64,000 nucleotides of DNA from Fragum whitleyi (Eukaryota > Mollusca > Bivalvia > Cardiida > Cardiidae). Shown here one piece after another: positions 1 through 11,390 of this stretch; positions within the stretch are counted from its first letter, which is position 1, and each line of letters begins with the position of its first letter. The notes under the pieces are model-generated. The model made no database searches. It worked only from the letters and a program-made list of their open reading frames with translations, and was not told where the DNA came from. Location of the stretch: the NCBI GenBank assembly GCA_948146395.1, contig OX411547.1, positions 60,762,566-60,826,565 on the forward strand, in the 5' to 3' direction. The position numbers were made by a program, and so were the translations under genes.

Positions 1-300
1 ATTATTATTTTTTTTAAAATAGGCGTTACGCCGTTTTTGACATTTTTTAGTCAAATCGCGACGATTGGACCACCTTGAAATGGCTTCCTATTATTTTATA
101 CAACAGAACTACCGTTACATTTCATTCTTTAATGCTTTTCGGCGGATTATCGATGAAATAACGGTAGATTATCATTTGATAAACTCACCGCCTTATCAGT
201 GAAATTATGAAAAAAAAACTTAAACCCCACCCGTAAAAATATAGCTTCTGTTGTTCACTCAATGATAATTTATCGGTATTACTCGGAACCAAACTATTTC
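1..300 (-). repeat. Partial copy of foldback repeat family F (TGACGTCA-bearing)
   Basis: About 125-290 matches the family seen complete at 37,793-38,211: the block CTTTAATGCTTTTCGG, a nearby TTATCGATGAAATAACGG, and later ATAGCTTCTGTTGTTCACTC. The central TGACGTCA section is missing, so this is an internally deleted copy. The first 120 bases hold nothing I recognise. Confidence 0.6.
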
Positions 301-1594
301 TAGCATGCAGCTGCTATCTCGGATAGGTTTACGATCATCCACCCATTAATGGAAGACATGACGTGGATAATCCCAAAACTAAGAGGGATAGCAACCAGTC
401 AGCTCGATTAGCTCAGACGATAGAGCACTTTGCTGGCTAATCACGATAACAAGATAACTGCCCATATGATGAAAGGCAGTTACAACTGTTTCGCTCTGAG
501 CCATTGACTTGACTTCATTACAATTGAAGTTCGACATCGAGACATTTCTGGGCTGGCAAACTACCAAACTAGTTGTCTTTCGGATGAAAAGTTAGACCGA
601 GGTCCCGTGAGACGATACTTGACACCGAGCACGTTAAAGAACCCTGGTGGATCTCAGCAGTAGTTTCGCCATGTAACCTTGCACTATCCCCCGTAACAAC
701 TAACCGTCTGCTAGGGGCGTCGATCATATGGCAATATTCTTCGGCAGCGACAATAAATAAGCGTAAATACACGCATATATCAACCGAAGGCTAGGGGAGG
801 ATTTAACGGTAGGACCGATACGAGATATACCAGGGTTTAAGTCTGACACCAACAAAATAGGGTCCAAACGACTCGATCATTGGGATCTTCGAAAGGGGTC
901 CTTTCTTAAATATTTGCAATCCGTGCTTTCAGTATAGACCATTTCTTTTAAGTCTTGGTAGATTTAGAGCAATTTCCAGGTTAAAGGTCAAGAAATTAAA
1001 AGAAGTATATCAACATTTAGGGCTTTACTCCAGTAAAGAATTGAAGACTGTTTAAAGCATTCTTCAAGCAAAGCCCCAGAGAGTCTGTGGGACTCACATC
1101 ACATAGTTATGAGGGTCCTGGCCCCTTATTTTTGCGTCTAAGACGCTAAAAACCTGCGTCCTCTAAAACCCTTATACAATGAGTTCATGGTTGGGTGCTC
1201 CAGCCCCTATATATGACTTAAAATGGTTAAAGCGGTGAAACCCCCTTTCAACGAAAGAAACTCGCATAAATGTACACGCGGTTCAAGTTTGACCTTTAGT
1301 TCGAGTTCATGTATTTCACAAAATATATTAGCAAGAAGAACGGCGCTAATGGATCATGACGCACAACTATAACAGTGAAGGACCTTTAAGAAGACTATTT
1401 AAGGGTACATATTTGTTTGAGTTCTTATATTTTATATTTCTAAGAAAGAAGTACCACGCTTGAAGAAAAAATACAGATAAATTCGCACGTTTAGTAGGGT
1501 TCGCAAACTTTGAGAAATCTAGTAAATGTTTTATGTGTACAATGGGTCATACATTTTGAATGCATGAAATCTTGATTATAACTTTTAATTGGTG
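301..1594. other. Non-coding stretch with SINE-like fragments
   Basis: About 305-350 resembles, in reverse, the SINE body found at 12,763-13,047 (CAGCTGCTATCTCGGATAGG, then TTTACGATCATCCACC). About 399-446 has a tRNA A-box-like string (TAGCTCAGACGATAGAGC) without a complete cloverleaf. About 474-504 is one arm of the small hairpin found whole at 4969-5053. From 510 to 1594 no gene or repeat is recognised. A promoter for the ORF at 1595 could lie here, but no clear TATA or initiator was identified. Confidence 0.4.
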
Positions 1595-2416
1595 ATGGCG
1601 ATGGCATTTGTAACTCCGAATAGTGTAAGAAGCGAACGTAGAAGCAGTGTAAAGTGGTCTGATGGTCGAAGTTCCGGGTCTACAGGATCTAAACCCACTT
1701 CTCCACCCAGCGTCATTATAAGGGACGGGCGGATGGTGCCGCGCCTTCCATTCTGTGCAGCGTATGACGGCGTCAATCTTAGACGCACACAGACAATCTC
1801 GGAGAGCATTCAGGACGTCCTACAAGAGCGGCGATCAGAAGAATTGGATTCATTAGAGGAAGATATCGACTCGTCGCCTTTTGAAGGCGAGGGATTTGAA
1901 ACAGAATCCACCTGGAATCGTTTCTTTAGCCATAATGCGTCTGTAAAAACTGCTTATTATAGAGAATTATTTGTTTTATCTTGCAAATCCAACACAACTA
2001 AGATACTTGACGATGTTGATCCTAATTTAGGTATCGGAGATGATATAAAGGGTTATGTTGATATGATCTTGGACTTCAATGCAGTAGAACATCTACTTAA
2101 TGTTACAATCAATGGTGCTAAGATGATGAAAAAGAGCGGCAGTTCTCCGGATTTGTTTGTCACGCTAAATCCAATGGAGAAGTCAAGAAGAAGGTACAAA
2201 ACTCGAATTGTGAAACGAAGTCGGGAACCAAAATTCGGGGAAACATTCACCATAGACCACGTCAACAAAAAATGGATGCACATTTTAGCAATGAATGTTC
2301 AGCTGCGCCAGGTAAAAATGTTCCGAGATGCGGTGATTGGTGGAGCGGTTATATGGCTGGACGATATCGACATCATATCGTATGGTAGAATGACCGCTAG
2401 ATTATTACTTAATTGA
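1595..2416 (+). CDS. Intronless C2-domain-containing protein, function unknown
   Basis: A 273-residue ORF starting at ATG 1595; the frame is open a little further upstream but without an ATG. Residues 1-95 are Ser/Arg/Glu-rich and look disordered. From about residue 165 to the end the sequence reads like a C2 beta-sandwich: a strand with LLNVTINGAKMMKK, then SSPDLFVTLNP, a basic RRRYKTRIVKRSREPKFGE segment typical of the loop before the FTI strand, and GGAVIWLDDIDII, matching the G..I.LDDI strand of synaptotagmin-type C2 domains. The acidic Ca2+-ligand set looks incomplete, so Ca2+ binding is doubtful. There is no signal peptide or membrane segment. A C2 protein normally has introns, so this could be a retrocopy or one large exon of a longer gene. 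No close polyA signal is seen. The fold call is an inference from motifs. Confidence 0.55.
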   Translation: MAMAFVTPNSVRSERRSSVKWSDGRSSGSTGSKPTSPPSVIIRDGRMVPRLPFCAAYDGVNLRRTQTISESIQDVLQERRSEELDSLEEDIDSSPFEGEGFETESTWNRFFSHNASVKTAYYRELFVLSCKSNTTKILDDVDPNLGIGDDIKGYVDMILDFNAVEHLLNVTINGAKMMKKSGSSPDLFVTLNPMEKSRRRYKTRIVKRSREPKFGETFTIDHVNKKWMHILAMNVQLRQVKMFRDAVIGGAVIWLDDIDIISYGRMTARLLLN

Positions 2417-2861
2417 CGAATCAAGGATTTAACGAAAAAATTATCATTTGGGGTGCCCCCTCCGCATGGGAGATGGGAACATTCCCCTTTTGTGTGCTAC
2501 CTTTGTATATTTGTTAAATGTAACTTATCGCGAGCGCTTCCGATGTTGCAGGTTACAAGGCTTTAAAAATAACTCGGATTTGTTTGTTCGTATATGGGTT
2601 TTAGTCCATTTTCAACATTTCTGCAGTTATATCACTGGGACTGGTGCACGATTCTATCGTTTCCTGTCGTTTCTCAGTAAAGCACATCAGGACAACAGCA
2701 ACATTTTATCCGAGGCATCAGCTGCTCGTCCCAGTTGAGAGTACTACTTATCAAACACCCATTTATGGAAGACGAACGACTCGTAGCACATTGACTTTTG
2801 TCACATGAGGGATGAAAGTTGTCCGAACCGTTTGACTAACTTTCTTACGAAAAAATAATTT
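2417..2861. other. 3' flank of the C2 ORF, possible UTR
   Basis: A 96-codon frame at 2448-2738 has no domain-like features and is probably untranslated. No AATAAA occurs near the stop. Nothing else is recognised. Confidence 0.3.
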
Positions 2862-3098
2862 GAGCCTGTGCGCAACATTTCCAACAATTTGAAACGTTCA
2901 TGAGGTGCAAACATTGAGCAGCCTAGAAAGTCCTACAGTGCAAGAAGTAGATTGCCAGTCTATCTAAAGACACATCTGTACCTGATCTCTCTGCAATTGC
3001 AAAGCCAATTCTCTGGTTTGACTGTGCAGATGCTAAGGCTGGCCAGAGTCTTTGCTTGGCACACATTTCAAAACGTTGGACATGTCACGCACAGGCTC
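2862..3098. mobile_element. Short TIR element, family G (GAGCCTGTGCG ends), copy 1
   Basis: A 237-bp element opening with GAGCCTGTGCGCAACATTTC and closing with its inverted counterpart CATGTCACGCACAGGCTC. The interior is non-coding. Copies lie at 8054-8284, 17,535-17,767 and 21,752-21,952, with a solo end at 30,222-30,247. Size, inverted ends and lack of coding potential make it a MITE; the autonomous family is unknown to me. Confidence 0.75.
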
Positions 3099-3239
3099 AT
3101 TTATAAGTCAAAATCTAAAGTCGTACCTTGTGTTTTCATTCATTGTTAGATCCCGCCTTGCATTATCTGATGCATGGCAGAAGTCCATATTTAGCTACTA
3201 CTGTAGAAGCAACTTTTGACTTGTACAAAAACTGATCGT

Positions 3240-3312
3240 AAGACAGGGGCTTCGAACTCACGATCCCAGAGTTGTCAGATCAATGCGTTATCGGTGAGCC
3301 AGACGGGCTCGG
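3240..3312 (-). repeat. tRNA-like SINE head fragment
   Basis: Read on the minus strand, GTCTGGCTCACCGATAACGC is A-box-like and GAGTTCGAAGCC is B-box-like. There is no complete cloverleaf, so this is probably the tRNA-derived head of a degraded SINE rather than a tRNA gene. Confidence 0.4.
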
Positions 3313-3352
3313 CGACTCGATTCAGAACCTACCCACTTGAATGATCACAGAA

Positions 3353-3790
3353 TACAGTTAGTAACATTGTGATATAAACATTAATCTCAATCAAAAGCAT
3401 TCTAATATCGCTCGTTCAGCGCTCCATTCAATAATTTCAATTACTCATTCAAACCATTCAAAATCACTTAATATATAGGATTAATAGCTAAATTCAAAAT
3501 AAATATTTAGCAAGAAAAGAAAACGCGATTTCGGTCACATTATTGAATTGGAAAGCGCCTGATTTGTTCTGGAAAAAAGGGAAGCTATTTTAGAACTTGT
3601 ATTCATATTTCAATAAAGGGAGGTAATAAAATTTGATAATTTTGTTTCGTTCATCCTGAACAAAATTATCGATATTGGATTACCCCCATTTATTAACACT
3701 CCAAAACCGCGTCATCGCACTCTTTCAATTTCATTCCAAAATCATTCCAAAATATTTTACCTTGTCAATTTCACGATATTGTTAACTGTA
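3353..3790 (-). mobile_element. MITE family A, full-length copy (reverse)
   Basis: Bounded by TACAGTTAGTAACATTGTGA and TTTCACGATATTGTTAACTGTA-type ends, which are inverted copies of each other. The centre holds GGGAGGTAATAAAA and the partly complementary ATTACCCCCATTTATT. It belongs to a family of about 430 bp, the most frequent interspersed repeat in the window, and is non-coding. Confidence 0.8.
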
Positions 3791-3929
3791 CATTGATTAA
3801 TCGTCTTTAAATACTTGTTATCTGCAGCTGTCGATCTCGGTCTTTTAACGAATACTTGAAATTAAAAGAAAAAATACATATTTTTCATGGAATGTTTGTT
3901 TTGTTTTGTATTCTAAACACCTCGTAAGG

Positions 3930-4400
3930 TTGGGTTAACAACAAAAGCTATATTTTCACAAGTGGCGGAACCCAGAGTGAAATTTTGAATACATGTAGCT
4001 TTTGTTTTTTCACGAAACGAAACATCAATCAATCTTACTCGAAAAATAGACGATTATTCTTTTTCTTTACTGCAAAAATTACAAAAAAAAAGTCCAGACT
4101 TCCTTTAAGCGCGTCATTTTGCACGTGAATGTCATACATTGTTCATGACCACTTCACTTACATGGTTCCGCGTAGATAACGTCAGATAGGGTGAGATGAA
4201 CGAATCGGGTCTTAGTTTTTGATAATTTCACTGGTTAGGCATCTTGTCGAGCCCAGGGTTACGAACGTTTTACTTATCTTACTCGAGATATTCGAGAAGA
4301 TATTATCGATTCGATACCCCTTGACTCGTGAAGATGCCGGTTAGGCGATGTAGTTATCGGGTGATAAGCTATCGTTATTTCTCGATAAACCTCCGAAAAA
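3930..4400. repeat. Foldback family F copy, degenerate
   Basis: Contains AACAACAAAAGCTATATTTTC with a degraded inverted partner ending TAGCTTTTGTTTTTTCACG, then GCGCGTCATTTTGCACGTG, a decayed CRE-like site (AACGTCAGATAGGGTGA), and the terminal AATTTCACTGG and TCTCGATAAACC blocks. Element order matches 37,793-38,211. Confidence 0.7.
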
Positions 4401-4443
4401 ATAATAAAAAGAATAAAATATCATTATGTTGTTGTTATTTATT

Positions 4444-4693
4444 TCCTCCCTTTAAAAAGATATGCATATAATTTGTATAATTATCTTCCTATCTCAGGAG
4501 CCTATCAGACGCTTACAATTTCAATTGTAATAGTGAATCGCGTTTTTTTTCTATCTACATTATCTTAAATGTAGTTGTTGATTTTATCTTTTTCAGTCAT
4601 TTTTGAGCGGTTTTGATGGTGTGAGTGAGCTTTTTGAATGACTAAATTGGGCGCTGAGAGAGCGACTTAGAATTGTTTTAATTGAGATGAATG
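4444..4693 (+). mobile_element. MITE family A, right half only
   Basis: Begins at the central CCTCCCTTTAAA motif and runs through GTAGTTGTTGATTTTATC and GTGAGTGAGC to TTGAGATGAATG. The left half is absent; the break falls at the centre of the element. Confidence 0.7.
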
Positions 4694-4968
4694 TTTTCTA
4701 ACTTTAAGTGTTCTCACGGAATGCATATTTAACTGGTCTAAAAACAAACCGCAACTCAAGATTAGTCACATACGAGTAGTCCTTTGTTTTTAGTCTTTCA
4801 CATTTTATTTGTATTTTTGAATTTTATGCCAATAGTATAGATTATTCACGAAAGACGCACCTCGCCAGGCGGATCCTGAGTGACCCTAAAGCTCACCTTG
4901 AGCACGCTGCATTTAGGTAAGCCATTAACGTGTCTGATTTTGTGCCTCTGCATTGAAAATGTCGGGAT

Positions 4969-5053
4969 CATATCGATGGCTCAGCGCGAAACAGTTGTAA
5001 CTGCCTATAGTTTATAGGCAGTTACAACTGTTTAGCGCTGAGCCATCGATATG
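4969..5053. repeat. Compact 85-bp hairpin
   Basis: Two 41-base arms beginning CATATCGATGGCTCAGCGC pair with one mismatch around a two- to three-base loop. A diverged copy lies at 8970-9049 and a partial arm at 474-504. It is the size of a miRNA precursor but repeated and almost loopless, so a foldback transposon remnant is more likely. Confidence 0.8.
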
Positions 5054-5334
5054 TTTTACCGGTTTTCGCCTGTCTGCGAAAAAAATAACAACCGACTTAA
5101 CATTTCCCGGTAACTCCAAAACTGTAATGTGCTAATTTTAAAAGACAAAAAAGGAAAGTGATAAACCATCGCTATATTCGTTCAATTTGAACGAAAAGAA
5201 AAATATTGTGTGAACACTCTTTTATAAGACTTGCGAATTGTTTAAATTTGTGTCCAGATATTTCCAAATTTACGTGCCACCTCATCGTATTCTAAGTTGA
5301 TTCAATTATACAACTCTCAACTCAACTCTCAACT

Positions 5335-6029
5335 CAAATTCTTTAATCCAGGCATGTCGGCACTTAATGTGCCTATGGCCAAATAATCATGTACATAATA
5401 ATATTATACACATACATGGTACAACAACAAGCGAAAACAAACATAGAGTTTAGCACTTATCCAAATAGTATGGAAACAACTAGTATTTTTATCTAAAGAA
5501 GAAAACTTAAAAAAAATTCTATTCATTTTAAACGCACAAATATGTATTGTGTTTTTTTTTCATATAACTTTTAAACTTCACTATTCAAAATTTGTTCTCT
5601 TGTGTTCATAGCTTCTAATATGAAGCGAGATAAATTGTATTGAACTTTCTTTTTCTTAGAAGACATTAGTCGTACAAAAGAGGATAAACTAGGGAAATTG
5701 ATGTTAAGATATTTAGCTCTAATTTCATGTAACTTTGAACAGGTTAGAATAAAATGGTATTCTGATTCAATTTGATTTTGTTCACACATTTTACATGTTC
5801 TTTCTGATAAAATTATTTCATAATACCTTCCCCTTTCAATGGCTAATTCATGATCCGATATCCTTATTTTTGTTAGCATTATCCTTTGTTTATCATTTTT
5901 TATATTCAGTAAATAAGATTCCAATTCAAAGTTCTTCTTGAATAATTTGTACATGTAGGTTTGTAGACTCGCCTCAGTCGTTTTTGTTTGCATTTTCATA
6001 AAATATTTTTGTAGTTCTATAACATGCAT
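5335..6029 (-). pseudogene. LINE-like retrotransposon, 3' end with ORF2 C-terminal zinc-knuckle
   Basis: A minus-strand frame from ATG 6029 to a stop at 5571 encodes 152 residues. The segment LTKIRISDHELAIERGRYY followed by C-x2-C-x9-H-x4-C (CKMCEQNQIESEYHFILTC) is typical of the C-terminal domain after the reverse transcriptase in many invertebrate LINE proteins. The frame is closed by a stop just upstream, so only the 3' end survives, consistent with 5' truncation during target-primed insertion. Downstream on the same strand, about 5335-5400 contains GGCCATAGGCACATTAAGTG and AAAGAATTTGAGTTGAG, which look like a LINE 3' tail with a short repeated terminus. The original element family is not resolved. 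Confidence 0.65.
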
Positions 6030-6209
6030 CTTTAATCCAAATTCGTATTAAGAAGTGCTGAACACACAAGGGACTTAATTTGTAATGATTTATTTCCCTT
6101 TGAAAAATACTGTAAAAAGAGTGTGGCGGCCAGACTAAAATAAGGGGTTTTTTTTATAAAAGATTTCGTTTGCTTCCTCCACGAATATAAAAGACAATCC
6201 CTACTCTTG

Positions 6210-6600
6210 TTAAGGTAGTGGACCCGTTGTAGTTCCGCAATGTTTCGGAGTTAATGAAATTTAACAGGGTCTTATATGTGCCTCCGATAAAGTTAAGAAA
6301 TTCTTCTCGTAAGATTTAAAATCGGAAGAAATTCTAGATTTTACAGACATTTGACCCTATTGGTGAAAGGAACCATTTTGGTAGTGCATAAAGGTTCGAC
6401 CCGAGTCCGACTGAACAGACTGGATTTAGTCAAAACTTTTCGCACTGGGTTAATTTTCCTTATGCGCAATGTTCATTGTACCTTCCCGTATCAAATGTTG
6501 GTGTTTTTTTTGTTTTGTTTTTTTTTTTTTTTTTTTGCTTTTTTTTATTTGCCATCAGCAGTTCAAGTCTACTTGAAACAATCTCTTTTTTTCTAAATTT
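6210..6600. repeat. Left end of a TTAA-flanked repeat and following AT-rich DNA
   Basis: TTAAGGTAGTGGACCCGTTG at 6210 matches the end of the complete element at 18,572-18,728. Its right end is not found. About 6505-6550 is a long poly-T tract. Confidence 0.5.
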
Positions 6601-6927
6601 ATTTTTTTAAGGTGTTTTTTTCTCTTGAAATTTTGCTTCAGGATGGTGGACGCACATAAAAAAGGATATTTTAAAATGTAGTGCATCTTTCAGAAAAAAA
6701 TCAATAAAATTTTGACCCCTAACGTGTATGTCAAATACATTAAGGCTTCTACAATTTGACGCCTGTTATGCCGACTCCGTACAATTCCTGCATCGGTAGG
6801 CGGTATAGACAAAGATCACCCTGTACATATGTTTAATTTGTTCTTTGTCTTTACCACCTAAATGCCAATGCTTTCATTGAGTGATTAGGAATGGTTTTGA
6901 TCAAAATGAGTGTCTATTTCACGATAG

Positions 6928-7355
6928 TACAGTTAACAACATTGTGAAATGGACAAGGTGAAATATTTTGGAATGCTCTTGGAATAAAATTGAATGAGTG
7001 CGATGCATTAACTTTGAGTCGAATTAAAGGGAGGTGTTCCAAGTTTGCTTATTTTGTTCAGGATGAACAAAATTAGCCATATCTATTACCTGTCTGTAAA
7101 AAATATGCATACACGTTCTATAAAAAAGCTTTCTATTTCAGACGCTTGCAATACCAATTATGTAAGTGAAATCGCCATTTTTTTTTCGCTATATTTATTT
7201 AAAATATAGTTTGTGATCTAAATTTTCGAGAGCGGTTTTGAATGGTTTGAGTGAGTTTTTTTTTAATGAATGAATGGAGCGCTGACTGAGCAATTTAGAA
7301 TGGTTTGATTGAGATGAAATTCAATTTCATGATGTTACCATCCGTAATTACTGTA
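6928..7355 (+). mobile_element. MITE family A, full-length copy
   Basis: Starts TACAGTTAACAACATTGTGA, has central AAGGGAGGTGTTCC and TTTGTTCAGGATGAACAAAA, and ends in a degraded GATGTTACC...TTACTGTA. It is non-coding. Confidence 0.8.
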
Positions 7356-8053
7356 CCCAAATCTTTTTTAGACCTCAGTGAGTTGCTAATTGGTTTTCTT
7401 AGTTCTGATTGAAAACGTCTCCATGAATTTGCCTCATAAGGAAATTCCTAGAATTTCTTCACTTATTTTAAAAAAGATTCTAAACTGCTGTAGTAGCAAC
7501 GGCATTGACGATATAATGTCATTGGAAACAAACACTTTCGTAAGTTAGTGCCTGTTTTACGTAGACGAAGCTATATTTTAAGAACATGTTGTCCATATTA
7601 CGCATGTTTCTCGACGGGAGTTTCCGATAGGTCTGTGACTTGTTTTGGTTTGTCTGGTACAAACCTTTCACTTTACGTCAGAACTTAATTGCCGAAAATG
7701 GAAAGTTTGAAATAAAAGTTTTGTGGAAAATAAATATTATTTTAGACAAATTATCCTTAAAAGACAAAAACATTTATAAGTAAAAAAGGAAAAATACAAA
7801 TATGGTATCAAATGCTAGTAAATAAACATTTTAAATTCCGCGAACCGAATCAAGAGACATGTTTTGAACTCGTGTTCGTATAAGGCTCAAAACTTTATGC
7901 GACTGTATGAAAATGCAACGTGGATTCAAACGAAGGTGCAATAAGATATTCAATTAGATATACACATGATTTTTTTTTTCATAAAAACAATCATTAATTA
8001 CGATTTGATTTTACCAAGCAAAGAAATAAATAATTTGCTATTTTAAGACAAAT
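7356..8053. other. Unassigned AT-rich stretch
   Basis: Short frames only, no TIR pairs or tandem structure noticed. Confidence 0.4.
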
Positions 8054-8284
8054 AAGCCTGCACGTGACATTTCTAACAATTTGAAATGTGCTTGAGGTGC
8101 AAATATTGAGCAGCGTAGACAGTTACCTACTGTAAATGTTATGTTACCTGATGGTGCAGAAGTACTTTGAGACCTTATCTATCTACTAAACGCAGACTCT
8201 GGTCAGAATGTGCGGATGCATAGGCTGGTCAGAGTATTAGCTTTGTACATATATTAAATTGTCGGAAATGTCATGCACAGGCGT
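8054..8284. mobile_element. TIR element family G, copy 2
   Basis: Opens AAGCCTGCACGTGACATTTC and closes GGAAATGTCATGCACAGGCG. The interior shares GAGGTGCAAATATTGAGCAG with copy 1. Confidence 0.75.
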
Positions 8285-8969
8285 ATATTATTAGGGATGA
8301 ACTTTGTGAACAAGCATACTTAACTGACTCCTTGACAAAAATGATAAAGAAACAAATATTTCTTCTGTTAAGGTCTCGTGTTTTCTTACCAACTTTATCA
8401 ATTATATTTCCTAATATGATAACTCACCTTTCAAATTATGTAGTTGGTTTCATAAAAAAGATCATGGTACATAATCTGAGGTTATGGTTTGTTTATGATG
8501 TTTTTGTGGCGTCATGAAACGTTGGCGTCATATAAATGATACACTGGCTCTACAAAACGAAACAATAAGATTTCAGGCAACTGGAGTGATATATATATAT
8601 CAAATTCATATATACTTATTTTTGTTGTTGTTGTGTCCATCTCGATTCATGCTCTCTGGTTGGCTGTAAAAAATGATTTCATTCTTCGATGAAAGAATTT
8701 TGAAAATTTTTGTAAGATTGCGCAAAAAGTAGCCTTTGGAAAAATTGGTAACAAAATGGGCAAATCGTTTTATTGTTTGCTTCGTGATATTAAATCATAA
8801 GCTATGAAGCAAGTACTTGTCGATCTCATTGAAAAGTGAAACTAAAAACCCAGTCACACTCATGTTTGAGTCCGCTTCGCATATTCAAACAGAGTGTTAA
8901 GGTTTTTGTTTTGTGGAATCAACAAATTCTCTCTCCATCTCTTAAATGAACAGAGGTTGACATTGTATA

Positions 8970-9049
8970 CATCGAGGGGTCAGCGCAACACTATTGTAAG
9001 TGCCTATAGATATATAGGCATTTACAATAGTCTTGCGCTAAACCCATGA
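8970..9049. repeat. Compact hairpin, second copy
   Basis: The left arm GGGTCAGCGCAACACTATTG pairs with CAATAGTCTTGCGCTAAACCC around TATAGATATATA. It is diverged from 4969-5053, yet the arms remain complementary. Confidence 0.65.
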
Positions 9050-9072
9050 CACGCTCATCTATAATAATCCAT

Positions 9073-9203
9073 CCCTACGTTCAGGAAGAAACGTTCGCGA
9101 AACGTTTTGAAAATGATATCCCGCGTTACACATGAACATGAGTACAAAGCGGGGTATCGTTTCAAAACGTTCGCGAACGTTTTTCTTTATCCTGACTTCA
9201 GGG
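9073..9203. repeat. Foldback element with AACGTTCGCGAACGTT arms
   Basis: The left arm (AAACGTTCGCGAAACGTTTT, then ATATCCCGC) is mirrored by GCGGGGTATCG, TTCAAAACGTTCGCGAACGT and TTTATCCTGAC. The arms are about 47 bases around a loop of about 25 bases. The apparent frame crossing it is a by-product of the palindrome. Confidence 0.75.
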
Positions 9204-10316
9204 TAGCGGATTGTTATCGCTTTAGATTCGTTTTGTATATGTATAAGATTTTAACGATTGGTTTAACGTACGTCACGTTATTCGGAATAAATGTGACCCG
9301 TCACGAGAAAAAAAGGCAATTAGGGTAGCGCGTAAACTGTTGATCCCAGTCAGATTGCACGGACTGCGCAGACTGACTAGGGTCGAAACTTTTTTTCACT
9401 TTTCTGATTTTCTGAATCTAGAAGGATTAATCTAACCTACCTCCCAGTGAAATAATTTTTGAAATGCGACGTCTGGTTGACCTATGCCGGACCCAATCTC
9501 TTTTTCAAATATTCATTTTACAAAGTTTCCAGATGGTCCTTCTTCGCGTGACGGGTAACGAATGCATCATTACATGATATCAACGTTACTACGACGTCAT
9601 TTTGTATATCATTCCCGATTAAGATACAAATCTAAAAGTAAAAGCGACAATGTAATAAGATAAATACGTAATTTGATTTACCCAGCCTCTCAGATTTTCA
9701 TGAATTTTACATTTGCAAACACTTTGCTGATTCTTCAAATTTGGTCGAGATTTAAATTTTGTTTCGAAAAAAGGTAAACCTTATTTCTACGTAAACCGAG
9801 TCCAAGACGAGTACCTTATAATGCCACGTTGGCTTATCCTTTGTTCCATATCTTATCAAGGACATAACTCCCATTACGCAATTTTCGCAAGTGCGTAAAA
9901 GAAATAATGCTTCGTTGAAAAATATCGCTGATGAGTGATCGTAACATCGAAACTACAGCTTATTCAAGAGAATCATAAAAAGAGAGTGTCGTCTTCTGAT
10001 TGCGTATGAATAGATACGCCTATGCCTATCAATTTTTGTGCTCTAATTATCATCAATATAAGATTATTTCTGATATAGTCTAATAATCGGTAATGCGAAA
10101 TAGGTTTGCTGGTGTGTTTGAAATGAAGTGACTCTTGATCATTATCCCTTCTATGTGGAAATCGTTTGCAGACCACTTGTAATGAATTATGAAATATGTC
10201 TGTGTCCGACATCGGAATGATTTCACTTGTAATCCAAATCACAAAGTTAGACAAAACGGTTTTTACAGCCTTTGCTTGAGACGGCCACCGGGTTGCCAAC
10301 AAATGACAAATGGTTG
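9204..10316. other. Spacer with one shared repeat block
   Basis: About 9855-9970 (CTCCCATTACGCAATTTTCG and ATCGAAACTACAGCTTATTC) recurs at about 46,965-47,080. No gene is recognised; the 109-codon minus frame at 9973-10,302 lacks any domain signature. Confidence 0.4.
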
Positions 10317-10600
10317 TTCTTTTTCTTTAATACAAAAATAAAACAAAAAGTGAAAATTTCAGGACAAAATTTCTTAAAGCGCGTAATTTTGCATGTTATT
10401 GCTACTCAAATAGCAGAGTGAAGTTCATTCCTTCGGCTCCGTTTAGATGACGTCAGATAGGGTGAATTGGTCGAAATCGGGGTTTATTTATTATTATTAA
10501 TTTTCTTTTTTTTTAGATAATTTCACTGGTGATGCGGCGAGTTTATCAAAATTGTTATCTGTTTTTATTCCTCGATCAACCAACGAAAAGCACCAAAGAA
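10317..10600. repeat. Foldback family F, partial copy
   Basis: Contains the family order TTCTTTAATACAAAAAT, AAAGCGCGTAATTTTGCATG, a perfect TGACGTCA at 10,448-10,455, GATAGGGTGAATTGG and GATAATTTCACTGG. The hairpin half is missing. Confidence 0.65.
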
Positions 10601-11029
10601 ACTTCTGGCATAGAGTTCAACATTATCTCATTTTGAAGTCCAAGACATTTGCGGAATTACGAAAAAATAAGACCAATATGAACCAACTTTAGATGCATTT
10701 TGTCTTAAGACTAGCTTTTTTGTGTGTTTTGTTTGTGCGTCACGTGCTAGATAAAAATGACCAAAAATTACATTTAGCTCAATTCGTGAAGCTTTACTTA
10801 AGCGTAAAAGCGTATCTTCCTTAGATTGTTTACAATGCAACAGCGTGGATTGAATTACAATTAACGTGGTTGAATGACACAAACAGTGTAAGAATAAACG
10901 AATGAAATAAATCAAAGATTATTTTGATTGATTAAAAATCGGAAATAAAAATTGTCCAAAATTATTCATCTTGTCAATTTCATACTAATATCAACATATT
11001 ACACGGTTGAAAATTATCCCCTTTACGAT

Positions 11030-11390
11030 ATACAGTAAAACGTATTTTAAGCGACCACTTACGGGTCCATAAAAACGTCGTTAAAGAAGATGGTCGCTTA
11101 ATACACGTCTGTTAACAAATAAGAAATATATTCTTTTTTTATTGAATAAGTATTTCATTGCGAAATTCTCAATAATCCAATTTTATTTAAAATCAATGTA
11201 ATTGTCACACTGAGACAATTCTGATGATTTTTAACAACATAGGAATCATTATCAATAATATTTAGAGCAACAATAACAACCTTTAAAAATATTTTGTTTT
11301 AAAGCATGGGATTTTCAAAAACGATCGCTTAATAAAAATGGTCGCTTAATAGACGTGGTCGCTCGTTCAAGATTGGCTATACAGAGGCTC
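11030..11390. mobile_element. Probable DNA-transposon remnant with GGTCGCTTAATA motifs
   Basis: Left end TACAGTAAAACGTATTTTAA with AAGCGACCAC; GGTCGCTTAATA then occurs at least twice and GTGGTCGCTCG near the right edge before GGCTATACAG. The inverted AAGCGACC and GGTCGCTT strings look like terminal or subterminal repeats. It is non-coding. Confidence 0.5.

Noticed and set aside
399..446. tRNA-like A box
   Set aside because: No B box or cloverleaf follows; treated as a SINE-head fragment, like those near 3270, 16,320 and 17,135.
4969..5053. miRNA precursor
   Set aside because: Size fits, but the arms are almost perfectly paired to the tip with no usable loop, and diverged copies exist at 8970 and 474. 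A repeat is the simpler reading.
9973..10302. 109-codon minus frame
   Set aside because: Overlaps a repeat-bearing spacer and has no conserved features.
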